This document shows, piece after piece, positions 41,834 through 51,417 of a stretch of 63,426 nucleotides of DNA. This DNA is from Anaerolineaceae bacterium 4572_78 (lineage in GTDB: Bacteria > Chloroflexota > Anaerolineae > 4572-78): the NCBI GenBank assembly GCA_002084875.1, contig NBMH01000061.1, positions 1 to 63,426 of the forward strand. The letters run 5' to 3'. The notes beneath the pieces were generated by a model that ran no database searches, was not told the origin of the DNA, and saw nothing but the letters and a program-made list of their open reading frames with translations. Position 1 is the stretch's first letter. Every line of letters begins with the position of its first letter. The position numbers and the translations under genes were made by a program.

Positions 41834-42232
41834 ATGACACGTATTTTAGCACTTGATTGGGGAGAAAAGCGAATCGGTATTGCATACTCAGAAGGCATTA
41901 TTGCTTCCCCATACACAGTCATAACTCGAACGCGAAAAAAAGATGATTATGCTAAGATTGCTAAATTTGTTGGACAAACCGAAGCAGAATTGTTAATTAT
42001 AGGTTTGCCATGCACATTCGATAGCGACCACCCTATTGGGCACCAGGCAAAGCGTATTCTCAAACATAAACGAGCTTTAGAACATGTATTAAGTATTCCT
42101 ATCAAGCTGGTTGACGAACGGTTTTCAACTATTGATGCTAAAATTTTATTGCGACATAAAGGCAAAAAACGTAAACCTGCAATTGATGCTATAGCAGCAG
42201 TAGTTATATTGCAATCGTTTTTACATAATTAG
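41834..42232 (+). CDS. ruvX: Putative pre-16S rRNA nuclease / Holliday junction resolvase RuvX
   Basis: A 132-residue RNase H-fold protein of the YqgF/RuvX family. LALDWGEKRIGIAYSE holds the first catalytic Asp, LLIIGLPCTFDS and LVDERFSTIDAK follow with the conserved Glu, and KPAIDAIAAVVILQSFL provides the terminal Asp. Length matches YqgF (~135-150). Essential in many bacteria for maturation of the 16S rRNA 5' end. It ends tail-to-tail with the radical SAM gene, sharing 4 bases. Confidence 0.92.
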   Translation: MTRILALDWGEKRIGIAYSEGIIASPYTVITRTRKKDDYAKIAKFVGQTEAELLIIGLPCTFDSDHPIGHQAKRILKHKRALEHVLSIPIKLVDERFSTIDAKILLRHKGKKRKPAIDAIAAVVILQSFLHN

Positions 42233-43803
42233 GTATTGGCATATTTTAACAATCGCAATCCCTCTAATCGCATTGCCTTTTGATATAACTGTTTATAAAT
42301 ACGACAATTTGGCGATGAAACATCATATCGTCCGCTGGCTTGATATGTAACTATGGGACATCCTCCTGCACACCAGTATTTCCATTCACATGATTGACAG
42401 GTAATTTTTTCGTTGACCGACATGTTTTGAATCCCTGTTTTATCGGCTTGAATCATGGTTAAAGGGTCATCATCATAAATGGTGGCGATGGGGTGATGTT
42501 GTTGGGTATGACATTTAGAGATTTGCCCTAATGGGTCAATGGCAAAATAGCTTTGACCGATATTGCATGTCCGTAAATGTGGGATTGACAAATTAGCCCT
42601 ATCAACCAATGAATTTAATAAATTGCGGTTGGGCATGTGATTTTCAATTACTTTGAAAGCGGCTGTCATGCCATTAACAATAGTTTCTTCTTCCAACTTC
42701 AAATCGGCGAGACTTGTCAGGTTTCCAAAACCTGACAGGTCTGATGAAATGCCATGTTCAGTCAGGTCTGATGAAATGCCATGTTCACGATAGAAATTCA
42801 AATTAAATGGTAAGTCATGCTCAAGTAGCCAATCCATCAACTGTGGCAATCCCGCTACATTTTGTCCCGTCACTGTAACAGAAATATACGGCACAATGCC
42901 ATGCTGTAATGCTAACATCACAGATTGTATAACATCATTTGCGGTTCCCTTTCCTGACGCATAAAAACGTTGTCCATCCTGATATTTTCCTAATCCATCT
43001 AATGAAATCATTAGTTGCAAACTCATCTTTCTTATTGTTTGTAGCATGGAGGCGTTAAGAATAGTTCCATTACCAAGGATGATTCCATTTAGAGCCATTG
43101 CATGTTCCGCCGCTAGATTTTTGGCGTGTTGATGTAATTTTATTATGAAAGGAAAGCGTAACATCGCTTCTCCTCCAGCATATTTTAGTTTGACTTTTTT
43201 ATAGCTATGTCTCACTGCCAAACGGAAAACGGTTTCAAGTGCTAACTTGCCTACCTGCCATGTCATGTCAATATTTTGATGTGGCAGATAACAATATGCA
43301 CATCGTAAATTGCATCTATCGGTAAGGTGTAACCAAGTGGAAAGTGTTTCGGGCATGGTTTTCATAATATGAGGAGTATGGTTTTCAGGGATAAGTAGAC
43401 CAAGTTTGATGCTTTGTTGTAAGGTTTTATAATTGATTTCGTTTTTGTTGGGGATATCGTTAAGCAGATTCGGCTGATTGAAAAAGGAAAGTAAATCAAG
43501 TGCAGGATGATTAAGAACTGCTTGGGTGTTGTAAGATGTATTGTAACACATGGTATAGTTATCGTTTAGGGGAATGGTGTTAAAATTTGTGCGATGTACA
43601 GGACTTGAGTCCGCCATTTTTTGCAGACTCGCAGTGGTGTACTCTTGTGGTTGCCCTGTTTTGGGGCATGGCATCAAATGACTTGCTTCTACATTAGTAA
43701 TGCCACATGCACAATCTCCTGTATCACAATCAGGACTAGCATAATTTGTGTTAATATTTTTATCAATAATGATTTGAGGTAAACGGCTACATTGATTCAA
43801 CAT
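42229..43803 (-). CDS. Radical SAM/SPASM peptide-maturase-like enzyme
   Basis: A 524-residue protein. Residues 75-150 resemble the N-terminal RRE-like region of peptide maturases (NYTMCYNTSYNTQAVLNHPA). The radical SAM motif is CNLRCAYC (Cys164/168/171); a SPASM domain at the C-terminus carries LRTCNIGQ, GQISKC, CQSCEWKYWCAGGC and SPNCRIY. This is the organisation of enzymes that modify ribosomal peptides (anSME/PqqE type). An unusual Cys-rich leader (PDCDTGDCACG) lies at residues 25-34. Residues ~340-370 (EHGISSDLT, EHGISSDLSGFGNLTSLADL) are encoded by a P1 palindrome inserted in frame. It follows the STAND-TPR gene by 10 bases. No precursor peptide gene was found. Confidence 0.82.
   Translation of the reverse strand: MLNQCSRLPQIIIDKNINTNYASPDCDTGDCACGITNVEASHLMPCPKTGQPQEYTTASLQKMADSSPVHRTNFNTIPLNDNYTMCYNTSYNTQAVLNHPALDLLSFFNQPNLLNDIPNKNEINYKTLQQSIKLGLLIPENHTPHIMKTMPETLSTWLHLTDRCNLRCAYCYLPHQNIDMTWQVGKLALETVFRLAVRHSYKKVKLKYAGGEAMLRFPFIIKLHQHAKNLAAEHAMALNGIILGNGTILNASMLQTIRKMSLQLMISLDGLGKYQDGQRFYASGKGTANDVIQSVMLALQHGIVPYISVTVTGQNVAGLPQLMDWLLEHDLPFNLNFYREHGISSDLTEHGISSDLSGFGNLTSLADLKLEEETIVNGMTAAFKVIENHMPNRNLLNSLVDRANLSIPHLRTCNIGQSYFAIDPLGQISKCHTQQHHPIATIYDDDPLTMIQADKTGIQNMSVNEKITCQSCEWKYWCAGGCPIVTYQASGRYDVSSPNCRIYKQLYQKAMRLEGLRLLKYANT
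42710..42792. repeat. P1 palindrome inserted in frame in a radical SAM gene
   Basis: AGACTTGTCAGG, TTTCCAAAA, CCTGACAGGTCT followed by two copies of CAGGTCTGATGAAATGCCATGTTC (the second from 42760). It adds two repeats of EHGISSDL to the protein between the radical SAM core and the SPASM domain. Confidence 0.8.
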
Positions 43804-43813
43804 TGAAAGATTA

Positions 43814-46519
43814 TCACCCCAATAATATGTCTAGTTTGATTTGAACGATTTGCTGGTCGCACCAACTAACTATTGTAGCATATTTTTCAGATGGGCTTAA
43901 TTTTTTCCATCGTGCCTTTAGATAAACGTACCATGATTCTGCATCTTCAGGTAGAAGTGTGGCAATATGTTTTTGCAATGAGTTCAGTTCGTGTTCAAGT
44001 AAATAACGACCATATCCACCATGTTCAGCGATGAACGCTAAACCTTCAGCATAAAGTAAAAAAGCAACCATGTACTGTTTTTGCTCAAATGCAATATCGG
44101 CGATAATGCGTCTCATGCGACCCGCGAAAAGAGGAAAACGATATCCATCCTTTTCATACTCAACCATCTCATTAACATAAAACGAAACATTATCCAATTT
44201 CTTTTCGAGATGGTCATAGCGAGCCTTAGCTACAAGGCTACTGACTAACTGATAAATGTTATGTGTTGTTTTACTCAAATGATATGCCTGCTCATTCATA
44301 TCACGTGCTTTTTCTGGCTGACCAAGTTCCCAATACACATAACCTAACATTAGCAAAGTGCCTGGTTTTTCTTTGACATGGTGATACTTGTTTGCTAGAT
44401 TAATACTTTTTTCAAAATAGTTTTGAGCAGTTTTGAGCTGATGTAAATTGTTGGGATTTGTCCCTCTCATAAAGTAAACGAGTCCCAAATGGTAATATGC
44501 CAAAGCTAAATTTTCAGTATGAAATGCCTTTTCAAAACGTGCGATGGCTCGATTTAAGTATGCTTCTGCTTCGTCATAATCTCCTTTATCACGATAAATC
44601 GAACCGAGTGCTGATTCGCTATAACCAACAAGAATACCATTATTTTGAGCTTGCCGTATTTTAATTGCTTGTTTGCCATAACCTATTGCCTCAGCATATC
44701 GCCCTTTCATGCTAAGCACATAAGCTAAATTGGTCATGATGCCCGCTATTGTACCGAGCCGTGACTCAATTCGCAAGGCAATATCAAAAGCATATTTATA
44801 ATATTCAATTGCTAATTGCCAACGTCCATTTAGGCGGTGAATATAGCCAATTTGATTAGCCACCAATGGAATCGATTTTGTCAACCCTAATTTTTCATAC
44901 AGTTTCAGGCTGGTGGTTTGATGTTCTAATGCGGATAATAGATCTCCTATCTGAACATCGACAATGCCAAGTGCATTGTGAATATCGGCTTCGCGTTCTA
45001 AATTTCCACGATTATCTTCTAAAAATTGGTCAAAGAGTATCCGTGCCTGGTTACATTCACCGATATCATTGAGTAATCTACCATGATGCATGTGAAAGCA
45101 ATACAATTGGTCTTCATTTAGACTTGAAAGAAATGGTCTCAACGTATCTTCCAACAAAGTTGCAAAGCGATAATATTTGGCGTTTCGGGCTTTCCACACG
45201 GCTCGATAATATATTGAAAATCCGTCATCCACATTAGCAATAAGGGCATGGCGAAGACGGTTTTGAATGACATATTCCCGCTCGGAAAGGTACATTTCTG
45301 TTTTGAGAAATGTGGCAATTTGTCCATCTTCATCGCTGACATCTTTGTTAATTAACTTATCAAGTTCATCAATTCTGTTCTTATAATATATCGCGGCTAT
45401 TTTGCTATACTGGCGTTTTTGTTCTTCATCAGGGTCTATTTCGGGCCACACATACTCGATAAGCATACGCCTCATTTCGTCATGCAACGAAATTTCCCCT
45501 GTTGGTAATGATTTAACATAAGCAGTATTTTGCACCTGTTCTTGCAATACCGACACTTCATAAACTGACATGTCAAGCAGTTCAGCTGCTAACTCGACAC
45601 TCATCGGATACACATACGACATCGCCAAAGTGTACCAATCCAACTCTCGACGCATTTGAGCAAATTCTATTACAAGTTGACGTTCGAATGAAGTTCGTTT
45701 TAGCACTAAATCCTCTTTTGGTAAAGATTGCAACTCTTCTAAGGTGCTTTCTAATAACCAATCAAAAGGAACATCTCGATTAAGCCATTCTACTGTTAAA
45801 TCAAGCAGGATGGGGCGCCCTCCCGCCAAAAATAATACCTTCTTTTCTAGCTCAGAGTCAATAGTAACATACAATGCTTCTTGTTTTTTTTGTAGGTATG
45901 TTTCGGATTCGGTTTTATCAAATGGTGGCAGTTGGATAAGGTGTGAATTATCACCAAACATGGGTTCAATTGTTTTCCAAACAGCACCTGCATTTCGCCC
46001 TGAAACTAAAAACAATACATTGTATACTTCTTTAGTAGCTAAATTTGCTAACAGATATTCGCTAATTTCACTTCGTTTTAAGACATCTATCGTATCAAAC
46101 AAATAAACCACACGCCGTTTTTCAGTGAAGTGGTTAAAATCATTTTTCCATACCCGAGCCAAATCAAAACGTTCTCTAATCAATCGTTTTGTACTGACTC
46201 CACCTCGTTCCATTGCTCGGTAATCGCGTAAAGCTTCGATATAATTACCGAAATGTTCCAAGCCTATCTTATTAGCCATAGCCAAGCCGATGTTGTCCAA
46301 GACATGGAGGGTACGGTCATCAAAATCAATCGCCTTTGTGACAAAAATCCCATCATTTTCATCAATGTAACGATGATAAATTTCGTGCAATAATCGAGTT
46401 TTGCCAAATCCACCTTGTGCTTCAATACAAACAATTTGACAGGTGTGTTTGTCATGAATCAGGGTATCAATGTAAGCTAGTTCGGATTCACGTCCAATAA
46501 ACGGTACTTGATAGAACAT
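43814..46519 (-). CDS. STAND-type ATPase with TPR repeats
   Basis: About 901 residues from ATG 46519, chosen for the GGAGAAAC site upstream. PFIGRESELAYIDTLI leads into Walker A EAQGGFGKTRLL (~residue 38) and the Walker B-like VVYLFDTIDV (~150), then a winged-helix-like region (~290-390) and about ten TPRs (~470-830; ALGIVDVQIGDLLSALEHQ, SALGSIYRDKGDYDEAEAYL). This is the signal-transduction NTPase layout of the MalT/SWACOS type, without a visible DNA-binding C-terminus. It is co-transcribed with the radical SAM gene (10-bp gap). It may act as a sensor or scaffold for that enzyme; this is inference. Confidence 0.8.
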   Translation of the reverse strand: MFYQVPFIGRESELAYIDTLIHDKHTCQIVCIEAQGGFGKTRLLHEIYHRYIDENDGIFVTKAIDFDDRTLHVLDNIGLAMANKIGLEHFGNYIEALRDYRAMERGGVSTKRLIRERFDLARVWKNDFNHFTEKRRVVYLFDTIDVLKRSEISEYLLANLATKEVYNVLFLVSGRNAGAVWKTIEPMFGDNSHLIQLPPFDKTESETYLQKKQEALYVTIDSELEKKVLFLAGGRPILLDLTVEWLNRDVPFDWLLESTLEELQSLPKEDLVLKRTSFERQLVIEFAQMRRELDWYTLAMSYVYPMSVELAAELLDMSVYEVSVLQEQVQNTAYVKSLPTGEISLHDEMRRMLIEYVWPEIDPDEEQKRQYSKIAAIYYKNRIDELDKLINKDVSDEDGQIATFLKTEMYLSEREYVIQNRLRHALIANVDDGFSIYYRAVWKARNAKYYRFATLLEDTLRPFLSSLNEDQLYCFHMHHGRLLNDIGECNQARILFDQFLEDNRGNLEREADIHNALGIVDVQIGDLLSALEHQTTSLKLYEKLGLTKSIPLVANQIGYIHRLNGRWQLAIEYYKYAFDIALRIESRLGTIAGIMTNLAYVLSMKGRYAEAIGYGKQAIKIRQAQNNGILVGYSESALGSIYRDKGDYDEAEAYLNRAIARFEKAFHTENLALAYYHLGLVYFMRGTNPNNLHQLKTAQNYFEKSINLANKYHHVKEKPGTLLMLGYVYWELGQPEKARDMNEQAYHLSKTTHNIYQLVSSLVAKARYDHLEKKLDNVSFYVNEMVEYEKDGYRFPLFAGRMRRIIADIAFEQKQYMVAFLLYAEGLAFIAEHGGYGRYLLEHELNSLQKHIATLLPEDAESWYVYLKARWKKLSPSEKYATIVSWCDQQIVQIKLDILLG

Positions 46520-46558
46520 AATTGTTTCTCCGTGTAATTTATTTTTGGTGTAGTTCAA

Positions 46559-46888
46559 TAATTCCGATGTTCAGGAATTTTAGATACGTTGTACCGCAAT
46601 GTGTCTACACACGTTTTAATATTTTTTTGTAGTTGCAACTCCCAATTGCAAGATTACGTAGTTGGAATCACGGTTACGTGTCCAAAATCTTTTTCTTAAC
46701 AGCTATGCATGGTATTATACCAGAAATTATCTCATTTGGCTAATTTGTATTTAGAGAAGAGTGAATTTGAACCTTACTCAAAATTTTCTCATTTGTTTTT
46801 CATAAACTATTTAATTTACATTAATTTAGCCAACGTATAATCATACGGTTATAGTCATGCTTTTTGGAGTGAAAAAGCTTGCTTTTTC
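46559..46888. other. Divergent intergenic region
   Basis: It separates the STAND operon from htrA. It holds the minus-strand promoter at 46714-46742, a TATAAT on the plus strand at 46836-46841 that may serve htrA, and a P2 repeat at 46864-46896. I see no small precursor-peptide frame in it. Confidence 0.45.
46714..46742 (-). promoter_or_regulatory. Promoter of the STAND-radical SAM operon
   Basis: On the minus strand TAGCCA (46742-46737), a 17-bp spacer ending in TGG, TATAAT (46719-46714): an extended -10 promoter about 195 bases before the STAND start. Confidence 0.6.
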
Positions 46889-46896
46889 ATGTCAAG
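46864..46896. repeat. Palindromic repeat P2 containing the htrA start codon
   Basis: TTGGAGTGAAAAAGCTTGCT TTTTCATGTCAAG. The sequence equals the left half of the repeat at 41755. The ATG inside CATGTCAAG is the predicted start of the protease gene. Confidence 0.75.
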
Positions 46897-48034
46897 TTTT
46901 TCTTTAGTAATTACAGTTTTATGTGCTACAGTTGGAGGTAGTGTTATCGGGGGAGCAGCTGGGTATGCTGTTGCCGTCAATTATCAACCTAAGCAGGTTA
47001 TCATTCGGCAACCCACCTCAATTCCTGTCGCATCAGAATCCAACCGCGGAATTACTGCCGATTTAGAGAGTGTTCAGCCTGATGTGCAGTATTGCCCAAC
47101 TGAAGACGAAGTATTTATTCATGCAGTAGAAAAGGTAAAGCCTGCTACTGTTACTGTTCTAAACCATACAATGTTTGGTATGTCGTCAGGGTCAGGAGTT
47201 ATTATTGACTCTAATGGTTATATCGTGACCAATCACCATGTTGTTGATGGAGCAGGTGAATTGGAGGTTGTTATGTCACATGGTGGAACGGTATCGGCTC
47301 AATTAGTTGGTTCTACGGCTAGATTTGATTTAGCTGTGATTAAGATTGATGCTAAGCATGTCCAAGCAACGGCAACATTGGGAGATTCTTCCATGCTAAG
47401 ACAAGGGCAACGCGTCATTGCTATTGGTAGTGCTTTAGGAAGCTATAGAAACACTGTTACCAGTGGAGTTATTAGTGGACATAATCGCACTTTAGAACTT
47501 TCAGATGGGTCGTATCGAACAGGATTGTTACAAACCGATACTCCCATCAACAATGGCAATTCAGGCGGTCCATTGGTTAACCTAAATGGAGAAGTGATAG
47601 GGATTAATACTTTAGTGGTACGTAATAGTAGTAGCCGTTCGGGGGCTACGGCTGAAGGACTTGGCTTTTCCATTCCATCTAATACAGTTAAGGTTGTGGC
47701 TCAACAATTGATTGAAACGGGAGATGTTAAGATTCCATTCTTGGGAATTAAATATGAGGATTTGAATCCTCAACTCAGCATGGAAAATGGGCTAACCGTG
47801 ATTGAAGGGGCATTAATCATAGAAGTATTACGCGGTACAGCTGCTGCTAAAGCAGGTTTACAGTCTGATGATGTTATATTGTATCTGAATGACAACATGG
47901 TTAATGATGAACAACCATTAGGTCAACAATTATTACAGTATGAAGTTGATGAAACAGTGACCTTGATAATTTCAAGAGGGGGGCAGAAACTAGAAATATC
48001 AGTTACGTTAGGTATTCGTCCTAATGACATGTAG
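46889..48034 (+). CDS. HtrA/DegP-type serine protease with PDZ domain
   Basis: A 381-residue membrane-anchored protease. An N-terminal hydrophobic anchor (ATVGGSVIGGAAGYAVAV) is followed by the trypsin fold with the full triad: VTNHHVVDG (His), ARFDLAVIK (Asp) and NNGNSGGPL (Ser). One PDZ domain (~285-375, LRGTAAAKAGLQSDDVILYL) closes the protein. It should degrade misfolded envelope proteins. The predicted start lies inside a P2 repeat and lacks a convincing ribosome site, so the original start may have been displaced or lie upstream. Confidence 0.88.
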   Translation: MSSFSLVITVLCATVGGSVIGGAAGYAVAVNYQPKQVIIRQPTSIPVASESNRGITADLESVQPDVQYCPTEDEVFIHAVEKVKPATVTVLNHTMFGMSSGSGVIIDSNGYIVTNHHVVDGAGELEVVMSHGGTVSAQLVGSTARFDLAVIKIDAKHVQATATLGDSSMLRQGQRVIAIGSALGSYRNTVTSGVISGHNRTLELSDGSYRTGLLQTDTPINNGNSGGPLVNLNGEVIGINTLVVRNSSSRSGATAEGLGFSIPSNTVKVVAQQLIETGDVKIPFLGIKYEDLNPQLSMENGLTVIEGALIIEVLRGTAAAKAGLQSDDVILYLNDNMVNDEQPLGQQLLQYEVDETVTLIISRGGQKLEISVTLGIRPNDM

Positions 48035-48059
48035 TTTGAGTTGACGAGTTGAAAGTGAA

Positions 48060-48365
48060 GACCTGACAGGTTTTTTCTCTCGTTACTACGCTCCAGCGTA
48101 GTAATGCATGTCTGATGCTCTGCGTCTTCATTGCATAGGTGCCGACGCAGAGTATCTCAGTATGCGTTCCAACGCAAAGCATTGGAACGAGGAGAAGCCG
48201 TTGGATCCCACCCCGACTGATTTCTGTCAACATCTCTCGTTACTACACTCCAGCGTAGTAATGCATGTCTGATGCTCTGCGTCTTCATTGCGTAGGTGCC
48301 GACGCAGAGCATCTCAGTATGCGTTCCAACGCAAAGCATTGGAACGAGGGGAAGCCGTTGGGGGT
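48060..48365. repeat. Direct duplication of a ~160-bp multi-hairpin repeat
   Basis: Two copies (about 48073-48200 and 48235-48355) of a unit containing GTTACTACGCTCCAGCGTAG, TGCTCTGCGTC ... GACGCAGAGTA and GCGTTCCAACGC ... GCATTGGAACGAGG, differing at a few bases. A half P1 repeat (ACCTGACAGG) precedes and GTGACGGTTACT (end of P3) follows. No gene is present in this stretch. Confidence 0.85.
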
Positions 48366-48392
48366 GACGGTTACTAGAATACATTTCTGAAA

Positions 48393-51323
48393 TTATCTTG
48401 ATGGCCACACAATAGGACCGTCCTTTCCAAAATTGTTACTAACTAGAACCAAATCAAATATATCTACTATCCCATCATGATTTAAATCAGCTACAGTATC
48501 ATGCTCTTTGTAGTGAGAAGCAATGTAGGTCAAGTCAAATATATTAATTACATTATCTTGTTTTACATCACCGATAGGCAAAGTAACCGTGCTTAAGTCG
48601 CTTGCTATCGAGTCACGTTGAGCTACTAGATGATTCGTGTGAATAGCTTGTAAGCACTGGTATACATGATTTGATAATGATACAATCTCAAAATAGCCAT
48701 TTGCATCAGTTACCGCTGCTATAACACCTTCAACTGGCATGCTACTTACGTTAACCATAGACGAACAAGTCTGCTCGCTTAAAAATATTTGGGTGCCACT
48801 ATGGTCTGTTTGTGCTTGTAATAACACTGTACCCGAAATTTTGTCGGCATTAGCAGATGTAACTTCAATTATGCCATTTATGGGGTTATGTTTAATAGGT
48901 CCACTACCAGGGTCAGACAATTTTGTTTGTTTGAAGACAATATTTGATAGCCCTTCCTTTTTGGTATGCCATGTGATATTAGCTATCGAACCACTTACAT
49001 CAATAGGTATAGATGGGGCATGAAGCAAGACCGTAAACTCAATAATACCTGTATTATTGTCTACCGAGTTACGAACTACCAAAGGGGATTTTCCATCAAA
49101 TAAATCTCCTACGCCGATTTGTATATTAGGGGTGTTGGGGTCAGAATCCATGACTTCTACGATATTTGGGTCAAAAGTCAGTTCAAGTTCAACACCATAC
49201 AAATTTGGAATTGATTCTACCATAACCTTTGTGACATCAGTATTGCCCGTAGGTATTTTTAGTGGCGATGGATCAATATATACAGTAGTTGGAGGGCTAG
49301 GCTCGACGAATGTGGAAAGTTGAGTTTGACGAGTAAATGCTCCCAAACAAGAGTTACCAAAAGCATTGACTTTAAGTGTGTAAGAACCAGGTATCAAAGT
49401 ATCATTATAGGTACCTTGATATTCACCATTACCAACAGGATATAAAGTAATTGTAGTGGTAGATAACACATTTTGTTGTCTCAACCCAGAAAGACTACTT
49501 AATATAACAGGAACTTCTTGCTCTTGAGAAATAATAACATTTTCTTCAAGTACATCTTTTACCGCAGCATAACTAAAATTTGGTGGAATAACTTCTGCTG
49601 TAACAGTAGCATTATCAATAGTTCCTCTACAGAAAGGCAAATTCATATTAGCTTGTACCGTAATGGGATTGCCAACATGATATTGGTTTTGGGTAAATTT
49701 AACGTCAAGGTTTAAGTCACTTTGAGCAAGGACTGAAAGCATGTATGATTCATCCGAAGTAGTTATTTTATCTCCAGTGATATTGATTTTCCATTGACCC
49801 GACTCAGGAATTTCAATATGAAATACTTTGTAAGTTTCTTCTTTAATAAGTTCAACACTTGCCGTAGAACTTGTCATCGTAGGAATAACTACATCACCAT
49901 TTGGTTTAATTAACGTCAATCCCAAATTATTATTTTCATTTGACCAAGCTAAGGAAATAATCACCTTTCTAGCATCAAAATCAATGGTAATATCATGTTC
50001 AACCTGTTCACCTTGTGAGATTGATTTGCTAAATGTGGCTGTTCGTTCAAAATCAAATGCTAACTCAAAGATTGTTTGGTAAAGTTCGTAGAGCTCAAAC
50101 AAGTTATTTACAAAACTTTGAGAAATATTGATAAAAAGATAACGCCCATCTGTTTGATTAGCAATATCTTTCATCAAAGTTTGATCCGCATCGCTTCCTA
50201 ATGCAATGGTGTGGACAACAACGTCTGAAGCAATGACTTTGGGCAAAATATCTTCAGCCATGGGTGAAGTATTTTCGCGTCCATCGCTCAAAAGTAGAAT
50301 AGCTTGAACAGGTGTTGTTTCCTGTAAGACTTGTTCTAATGCCTCATCTAATCCACTACCAATGGATGTACCTCCACCAGCATTAATTGTTCCAATAGCA
50401 TTTATTGCATCCAAACGTGTACCAAGACCATCTATTGATTGTATTGGAAAATTTGTCTGGGCATAGTTATTATAACTGGTAACAGCAACTTTATTTCTTT
50501 TTGGTGTTAAAGCAACAAAAAGAGAAGAAGCCGATCTAGCCGCTATAATTTTTTCACCACCCATGCTACCTGAACGGTCAATAGATAAAGCAATTTGAGA
50601 TGGTTGTTCACCAAAATATTGCCCGATAGCATCACTGATAGCTTGAGCAAAATCTTGGCTATTATTCTGTAGCTTAGTCACGTCATCATTTGATGTATTA
50701 TCAATAAAAGCTAATTCAATTAATGCGGCAGGAGCGTCCATATCATGGATATACAATTTAGTGTAGTCCACACCACATTGTTCTATATTAGTTTCTGGAA
50801 AATCCCCACGTTTATGTAATTTCAGGTGAGATGATACCTGTTTTGAAAGTAATTTTCCTAAACGTTTACTATCAGAACTTGTATCTTTGCCAGTAGTATA
50901 ACAGGATTCTGTACCAGTGCCACCACCAGCATTAACATGGATAGATACAACTATATTGCTATTGTGTTCATTAGCACGTTTAGCCGCTTCTGAAAGTTCA
51001 AAACCATGCTCATCTCCAGTACGTGTCATAAACACAACAGCTCCTTGACCCTCTAACAAATTTTTCAGACGATTTGCAACATCAAGCGTAATATCTTTTT
51101 CCTTCATGCCATTAGCAGTAGCTCCAGTATCAATAACGCCATTGTTTTCCCAACCATGACCTGGGTCAAGTGTAATCTGTTTTCCTGTCAAAACACCATC
51201 TGCGTACGTGATGAAATTAGGCGGTGCCTCAATGGATACAATAGATAAAATCATCAACATGGTTAGGATTGAGATTTTACCGATAAATTTTTTGAAATTA
51301 GCATAATTCAAAAGTGGTTTCAT
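48393..51323 (-). CDS. Surface amidase with VWA, cohesin and dockerin domains
   Basis: About 976 residues, ATG 51323. Signal peptide or anchor (residues 10-35). Then an N-acetylmuramoyl-L-alanine amidase_3 domain (~45-235: LDPGHGWENNGVIDTGA, VVSIHVNAGGG, ALIELAFIDN) with zinc ligands His, Glu and His. A VWA domain (~240-420) has the MIDAS motif DRSGSMGG. Two Ig-like regions (~425-680) precede a cohesin-like domain (~690-820, GVELELTFDPNIVEVMDSD) and a C-terminal type I dockerin pair (GDVKQDNVINIFDLTYIASH, ADLNHDGIVDIFDLVLVSNN). Cohesin and dockerin in one chain suggest self- or inter-protein assembly on the cell surface. No partner is in the window. Confidence 0.85.
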   Translation of the reverse strand: MKPLLNYANFKKFIGKISILTMLMILSIVSIEAPPNFITYADGVLTGKQITLDPGHGWENNGVIDTGATANGMKEKDITLDVANRLKNLLEGQGAVVFMTRTGDEHGFELSEAAKRANEHNSNIVVSIHVNAGGGTGTESCYTTGKDTSSDSKRLGKLLSKQVSSHLKLHKRGDFPETNIEQCGVDYTKLYIHDMDAPAALIELAFIDNTSNDDVTKLQNNSQDFAQAISDAIGQYFGEQPSQIALSIDRSGSMGGEKIIAARSASSLFVALTPKRNKVAVTSYNNYAQTNFPIQSIDGLGTRLDAINAIGTINAGGGTSIGSGLDEALEQVLQETTPVQAILLLSDGRENTSPMAEDILPKVIASDVVVHTIALGSDADQTLMKDIANQTDGRYLFINISQSFVNNLFELYELYQTIFELAFDFERTATFSKSISQGEQVEHDITIDFDARKVIISLAWSNENNNLGLTLIKPNGDVVIPTMTSSTASVELIKEETYKVFHIEIPESGQWKINITGDKITTSDESYMLSVLAQSDLNLDVKFTQNQYHVGNPITVQANMNLPFCRGTIDNATVTAEVIPPNFSYAAVKDVLEENVIISQEQEVPVILSSLSGLRQQNVLSTTTITLYPVGNGEYQGTYNDTLIPGSYTLKVNAFGNSCLGAFTRQTQLSTFVEPSPPTTVYIDPSPLKIPTGNTDVTKVMVESIPNLYGVELELTFDPNIVEVMDSDPNTPNIQIGVGDLFDGKSPLVVRNSVDNNTGIIEFTVLLHAPSIPIDVSGSIANITWHTKKEGLSNIVFKQTKLSDPGSGPIKHNPINGIIEVTSANADKISGTVLLQAQTDHSGTQIFLSEQTCSSMVNVSSMPVEGVIAAVTDANGYFEIVSLSNHVYQCLQAIHTNHLVAQRDSIASDLSTVTLPIGDVKQDNVINIFDLTYIASHYKEHDTVADLNHDGIVDIFDLVLVSNNFGKDGPIVWPSR

Positions 51324-51417
51324 TTTATAACCTGTCATTCGTCAATACTAAAAAATAAATAAACATTTGTACAAAAAATTTCGTACTCATGGAGTCTGCA
51401 ATTCTTTGCGGATAGGG

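Noticed and set aside
48060-48365. Possible CRISPR array because of repeated units
   Set aside because: Only two long copies, each with internal hairpins, no regular spacers and no cas genes nearby.
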